Positions 30,838 to 34,339 of a DNA stretch of 34,339 nt are shown here, one piece after another (position 1 is the first letter of the stretch; each line of letters starts with the position of its first letter). The notes beneath the pieces were generated by a model. It ran no database searches and was not told the DNA's origin. It was given only the letters and a program-made list of their open reading frames with translations. This stretch comes from Akkermansiaceae bacterium (lineage in GTDB: Bacteria > Verrucomicrobiota > Verrucomicrobiia > Verrucomicrobiales > Akkermansiaceae), in NCBI GenBank assembly GCA_015062005.1, contig SUVL01000024.1:1-34339 (forward strand). The letters are read 5' to 3'. Both the position numbers and the translations under genes were made by a program.

Positions 30838-33129
30838 ATGGATGTAATGAGCGAACAGTTGTTGAGAGCGGATTCCGTGGCGAGTGTTGTTTCGCCGCGA
30901 GCACTGGCGGTGACCACGGAAATCGATATTCCGGATGTACAACGCGGGTTGGTGTGGAACCCGACACAAATTGCCGAGCTGTGGAAATCGATTTTCGAGG
31001 GCTATCCCATAGGGGCATTGACTGTATATAGACAGGAGGACAATTGGCAGCTGATTGACGGTCAACAGCGCTGGCATGCTATCAAGTTGGGCTTGCATCC
31101 CGATGAAAAGCAAAAAGCCATGACCATCCTGTGGACTGTGTGGGAAAAGAAACAGGATAAATGGGAATTTAAGCATTTGATGGTCAGCACTCGCAGGCAC
31201 CCCTGGGGCTTCGTTTGGAATAAAACCGATGACCATTTGGAACGATTATCTCACCCCGAAATGATAGCGGTTTGGGATAATATGCTGCCGAGTAAAGAAC
31301 GGAAAGACCCCTTTGAACTTCCGAATCTTGTACAAGCTCATGACTACTTGATAAAAAACAACACGCACAAATGGATTCCGCTGCATGAGCTTTTGTCTGA
31401 GGAGCACACTACTAATGATAATATTATTGAGGCCATTCGGAGTTCTGAGCAAGTCGCGGCATGGCGAGAACGCGTCGACAGCGCTTTTATCCCCTTGATC
31501 AGCTTTAATTTACAGAAGAATGTAACAGCCCCAAAAAACAGAATACATGAACTCTTTACCCGAATCAACAAGGGAGGAACTCAAATATCTTCAGTTGACT
31601 ACACCTACTCAACCCTTTGCTCATATCTGGGCAAGACGTTTAAGGACAGCATCAATGAAATAGCTGAAAATTTCATGCCGCCTAATCGCGTGGCGCGTCT
31701 CTACGCTCGTCTGAAATATGCTGAAGATAAAGAAAAGAGGACATCGGGTATTCTTCTCGAACCGCCCCATTCTTCTTACTGGGATGGCCAAGAATATGAT
31801 ACAACGATAGGCGACGCCATTAGGGAGGCTAAATTGATGTATTCACAAATCGGCATACCGCAGACTGTTTATCTGCAATCCCGTGGCGATGAATGGCTCA
31901 CAGTCGTCATTCGGTGCATCCGACGTTTACGCCGCCGAGCTCATGCCATTATTCAGGAAAGCGGGCAAAAAGAGGTGAGCCTACTCTGCATGCTACCCTA
32001 TGTCGTCTGTCGTGATCCAAGTTACCACGGCAAGTTTTGCGAGCGCTTTGATGAGGCATTGAAAAATGCAGAGCCCAAAAGCCTGATAGAGATGTTAGCC
32101 ATTGGTGTAGCGTATGCTGCGTGTTTTTCGATTGAAACGGGTATGTATCCTGTTTCCTCACGGAAAGAAGCGGTCATCATGCGCGAATACCCCTATGAAG
32201 ATGAATGGCTGCATGTTTTATGCAATCCGAACAATGAACCTTTGTTGCATTTCCTGCAAAGGTCGTACATGTGCAGGATGCTGCGCCCCAAGTGCGGTTT
32301 TTACCCGCACGAAACAGCGACTTGGGGAGAAGCCATGAACCGCCCGTGGGATATAGACCACATTGTGCCGCAGTCCCGGTGGTGGCTGCTGCAACGGGAA
32401 GAGGAACTGATGTTCCGGGAATCACTGCCAAACAAGCAGATACTCTATTACCGGCGCAACAGGGAAAAGCAGGACGCTTATATCGGCGTGCCGGCAGAAG
32501 ATAGTATATCTCCGGAAAATGATTTCTGCTATCCCGATAATTGCGACTGGAACGGGGCAAAGGTCTTTGGGGAACGCCCCGGGCGCCTGACCACCCAAAC
32601 AGAAAACAAGAACAAAGAAGAATACAATAAATCACTGCAAGCCTATAAAAAAGTGGTAAACTCTCGTTTCTCTGCCATGGTTGAGCGGCTATTTAAAGAA
32701 TTGCCACTGGAAGAATTGATTCAGGCGATTAATGCCTTACCTGAGTCTGCACCTTGCTGTTTGCAGCTCCCCATAGAATTATGGCGTCACCTTGAAGGCA
32801 GAGATGATTTGACGTGGTGCTCTGTCCGCCACAACCAATCAAAACAACAAATCATTAAGACTAAAGATTTCTACCATTCTCTCTGTCATTGGCTCGCCGT
32901 CGGCAAAGAAGAGAACAATGCTTTCAGATGCGTCTGCTGGCACCTGACAGATGCGCAAACCCTGCGTGCAGAGACTGGCGACCGGCGGCTCCCGGATCAA
33001 ACAGCATCGGAATGGCGCAACGGCGCATCCCCGGATGCCCGGGACGATTGGTGGGTTGAGGCATCGTTCAGCTCAATCACCTCAGAACAAATAGAGCAAA
33101 AACTTGACGATATCTGCGCAAAAAAATGA
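30838..33129 (+). CDS. DUF262-HNH (GmrSD-like) defence protein
   Basis: A 763-residue protein. The DUF262 domain at the N-terminus has PDVQRGLVWNPTQIAELWKS (32-51) and the nucleotide-binding LIDGQQRW (72-79), a ParB-like fold. A central helical part follows, then an HNH nuclease site: RPWDIDHIVPQSRW with D507/H508, N532 in SLPNKQIL and N541 in RRNREK. DUF262 plus HNH (DUF1524) is the layout of GmrSD type IV restriction enzymes, which cut modified phage DNA using nucleotide hydrolysis. The last 170 residues have no recognised domain. A GGAG lies four bases before the ATG, one of the few visible ribosome sites here. Related noncoding blocks flank the gene on both sides. Confidence 0.82.
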   Translation: MDVMSEQLLRADSVASVVSPRALAVTTEIDIPDVQRGLVWNPTQIAELWKSIFEGYPIGALTVYRQEDNWQLIDGQQRWHAIKLGLHPDEKQKAMTILWTVWEKKQDKWEFKHLMVSTRRHPWGFVWNKTDDHLERLSHPEMIAVWDNMLPSKERKDPFELPNLVQAHDYLIKNNTHKWIPLHELLSEEHTTNDNIIEAIRSSEQVAAWRERVDSAFIPLISFNLQKNVTAPKNRIHELFTRINKGGTQISSVDYTYSTLCSYLGKTFKDSINEIAENFMPPNRVARLYARLKYAEDKEKRTSGILLEPPHSSYWDGQEYDTTIGDAIREAKLMYSQIGIPQTVYLQSRGDEWLTVVIRCIRRLRRRAHAIIQESGQKEVSLLCMLPYVVCRDPSYHGKFCERFDEALKNAEPKSLIEMLAIGVAYAACFSIETGMYPVSSRKEAVIMREYPYEDEWLHVLCNPNNEPLLHFLQRSYMCRMLRPKCGFYPHETATWGEAMNRPWDIDHIVPQSRWWLLQREEELMFRESLPNKQILYYRRNREKQDAYIGVPAEDSISPENDFCYPDNCDWNGAKVFGERPGRLTTQTENKNKEEYNKSLQAYKKVVNSRFSAMVERLFKELPLEELIQAINALPESAPCCLQLPIELWRHLEGRDDLTWCSVRHNQSKQQIIKTKDFYHSLCHWLAVGKEENNAFRCVCWHLTDAQTLRAETGDRRLPDQTASEWRNGASPDARDDWWVEASFSSITSEQIEQKLDDICAKK

Positions 33130-33218
33130 AAAAAGAGCCATAAGGGCCCATCGCAGCCCCTCTTGGCGTTTTATTATTTTGTGTTCGCAACCTTGGTGAC
33201 GCCCCTTCTCAAAGGGTA
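33126..33218. repeat. Noncoding block B
   Basis: It begins within the last codon of the DUF262 gene (ATGAAAAAAGAGCCATAAGG) and repeats block A: CCCATC, CCCCTCTTGGCG, TTTTAT, then the core at 33174-33218 ending GACGCCCCTTCTCAAAGGG. As in block A a terminator hairpin of unrelated sequence follows at 33239. Confidence 0.65.
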
Positions 33219-33238
33219 CTAACTTTTACTGAATTCTA

Positions 33239-33280
33239 GCGTCTGTTAAGGCTGTAACCCCTTAACAGACGCTTTTTTTT
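33239..33280 (+). terminator. Terminator after the DUF262 gene and block B
   Basis: GCGTCTGTTAAGG (33239-33251) pairs with CCTTAACAGACGC (33260-33272), then eight T. Confidence 0.92.
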
Positions 33281-33334
33281 CTTGTTTTTGCGTGGTAAGG
33301 TATGCTAAACAGGGTTTGCCGTTGGGTTGACCAT

Positions 33335-33358
33335 GGGTTAACTAAAAAAAGTTAACCC
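33335..33358. repeat. Short perfect inverted repeat
   Basis: GGGTTAACT (33335-33343) and AGTTAACCC (33350-33358) around AAAAAA. It lacks a T tract; it may be a protein site or a junction between the DUF262 unit and the decayed copy. Confidence 0.5.
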
Positions 33359-33402
33359 ACGGCAAAAAGATAGGAATTAGAAAAAAGTAAGCTTGACGTG
33401 CA

Positions 33403-33707
33403 AATATACGGCAGAGGTAGCCCTTAATTGCCGGGATAGAGACCTCTCCACAGATTGTATGGTCATCGGAACCTCTGCCATTGTTGATACCGAGATAGAC
33501 GGCGCGGTCGGCATGAATAGCGGCATTTTCAACAATCCTTTTATCATCTGGGGCAAATACCGCCGCAAAAGGTTTCACTATGAGCTGCCCATCTCCTTTC
33601 AATTCCACCACACTCAAATGGATGGAGCCCATGCAGGCAGCTTCCTTAAAAAACAGCAAGAGGAAATTAGCGGTTTGCAATATCCGCAGCAAGGTTTGAG
33701 TTTGTAA
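33403..33707 (+). pseudogene. 3' fragment of a second CAT-like gene
   Basis: About 100 codons matching residues from TAEVALNCRDRDLS to the end of the acetyltransferase at 28776, with a few substitutions (such as S-to-T, W-to-R, R-to-S and L-to-Q). The 5' half is absent: similarity begins abruptly at TATACGGC. The catalytic HHTQMDG remains, but without the N-terminal half the fold cannot form. The frame is still open, so the loss is recent. The similarity continues past the stop (AACCTCAATCAATCAGCAAC), showing that a block, not a gene, was copied. Confidence 0.85.
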
Positions 33708-33734
33708 CCTCAATCAATCAGCAACTTAATTCAA

Positions 33735-33800
33735 AATTGAAATTACTTCCACAGAGGGAGGCGTTCCCAATGCGCGGGCAGACCCTTCGTAGATAGGATG
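33735..33800 (-). pseudogene. Remnant of a second abiF gene (3' end)
   Basis: The bases ATTACTTCCACAGAGGGAGG, then GTTCCCAATGCGCGGGCAGACC resemble the 3' end of abiF at 29459 (TTACCTCCACATCGGG and TTCCCAATGCTCGGGCAGGCC). All the coding sequence between this and the abiF upstream RNA is deleted and replaced by GAACAATTCGTCAATCGTCA and similar short repeats. Confidence 0.7.
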
Positions 33801-33843
33801 AACAATTCGTCAATCGTCAATTGTACATCGTCAATACAAAACG

Positions 33844-33909
33844 CCCTCCCCATGTGCGCAGTTGAAGGAATCAACGGATTCCAACCCTAAGCGGGGGAGG
33901 AGGTTATCT
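33844..33909 (-). ncRNA. Orphan copy of the abiF small RNA
   Basis: CCCTCCCC (33844-33851) and GGGGGAGG (33893-33900) form the outer stem, and the inner hairpin GTTGGAATC-CGTT-GATTCC is unchanged. Against the copy at 30447 there is one substitution in the inner part and a 3-base insertion at the 5' side. The promoter is kept. No abiF coding sequence follows, only the 33735-33800 remnant. Confidence 0.7.
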
Positions 33910-33915
33910 GCACTC

Positions 33916-33943
33916 GTTATACATGCAGTACAGAAATTGTCAA
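33916..33943 (-). promoter_or_regulatory. Promoter of the orphan small RNA
   Basis: Minus strand: TTGACA (33938-33943), 16 bp, TATAAC (33916-33921). It differs from the first copy by one base in the -10. Confidence 0.8.
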
Positions 33944-34067
33944 GGAGAGGATGCTGAAAAAAGGAAAAATTCTGAGTGATTTTTTGCAAATTGTGAAAAA
34001 TGGCACAAGAAAAGGCATAAAAATGTGAAAAGAGGTGTTATTTTATTCTACAAAAATGTGAAAATTA

Positions 34068-34098
34068 TTGACAAGTGATTCAAATAGCCGCATTATAT
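34068..34098 (+). promoter_or_regulatory. Possible promoter of the AAA ATPase gene
   Basis: TTGACA (34068-34073) and TTATAT (34093-34098) are 19 bp apart, a wide spacing. TAAGGG at 34105-34110 may be a ribosome site. Confidence 0.4.
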
Positions 34099-34116
34099 GA
34101 CTTGTAAGGGAAAGTT

Positions 34117-34339
34117 ATGCAAAAAGAGGGATATTTAAGACGCAAGATTGATACGTATCTGGATGACTGGAAGTCTGCACCGGGGCGCAAGCCGCTCATT
34201 GTCCGGGGAGCCAGGCAGGTAGGAAAAACCGAGGCTATCATGCAGTTTGCCACACGGAGATATGAACATGTGGTCTATGTGAATTTTGTGGAATCGCCCT
34301 ACTATAAGGGAATCAATGAGGAAGGCTATGCCGTGGAGG
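34117..34339 (+). CDS. AAA ATPase (DUF4143/COG1373-like), 5' part
   Basis: The gene runs off the window; 74 residues are visible. It begins MQKEGYLRRKIDTYLDDWKS, followed by KPLIVRGARQVGKTEAIMQF with a Walker A motif G31-x-x-x-x-G-K-T38, then YEHVVYVNFVESP, the strand before the sensor region. This start is typical of the predicted ATPases that carry a C-terminal DUF4143 domain, common in mobile and host-interaction regions. The role of these proteins is poorly known. It could be part of the defence region or simply its right-hand neighbour. Confidence 0.8.
   Translation, partial: MQKEGYLRRKIDTYLDDWKSAPGRKPLIVRGARQVGKTEAIMQFATRRYEHVVYVNFVESPYYKGINEEGYAVE

Overview
The window looks like a piece of a Verrucomicrobiota chromosome, most likely Akkermansia or a close relative. 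This is inference from gene content (secreted GH84 hexosaminidase plus NagB, FolE2, ExbB-type genes), the high G+C of the core genes, the near absence of Shine-Dalgarno sequences, and intergenic spaces full of small palindromic repeats. No rRNA or species-diagnostic marker is present.

Layout. 1-206: 3' end of an outer-membrane beta-barrel gene. 207-1427: gene-free, with an inverted-repeat-bounded element, about five tandem ~180 bp units and a string of short hairpins. 1428-4720 (minus): hemW, nagB and an ankyrin/L,D-transpeptidase-like protein. 4859-5152: tRNA-Thr and two identical tRNA-Lys genes in one unit. 5276-10586 (minus): flavodoxin-fold oxidoreductase, a GH84-GNAT-MBL operon and a Nudix hydrolase. 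10754-11398: two small lipoproteins, one with a histone-like tail. 11454-12111: a second block of nested inverted repeats. 12212-15452 (plus): serS, then a four-gene ExbB/ExbD-like operon. 15482-17522 (minus): folE2, rpsR, rpmG and a DksA/TraR-like gene. 17734-19455: malQ. 19518-21032 (minus): trpB behind an apparent Trp attenuator with a three-Trp leader peptide. 21296-28433 (minus): a small membrane protein, a Gfo/Idh/MocA oxidoreductase, a 3D-domain wall protein, a small membrane protein with pdxA, and an octaheme cytochrome with a CvpA-like membrane protein. 28574: tRNA-Val.

28700 to the end is an A+T-richer accessory (defence) region beside tRNA-Val. It holds a CAT-fold acetyltransferase, an Abi_2/AbiF-type HEPN protein preceded by a strongly promoted structured small RNA, a DUF262-HNH (GmrSD-like) protein flanked by two related noncoding blocks, a decayed second copy of the CAT-AbiF-RNA unit that keeps the RNA and its promoter, and the start of an AAA ATPase. 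The AbiF-RNA unit with its orphan RNA copy is the most likely unusual system here.

Many genes share one promoter form: TTGAAT or similar, 16-17 bp, TAGAAT or similar, then only 6-12 bp to the ATG. This implies leaderless or near-leaderless mRNAs as a common mode of expression. All functions are read from sequence motifs; nothing was searched or computed.
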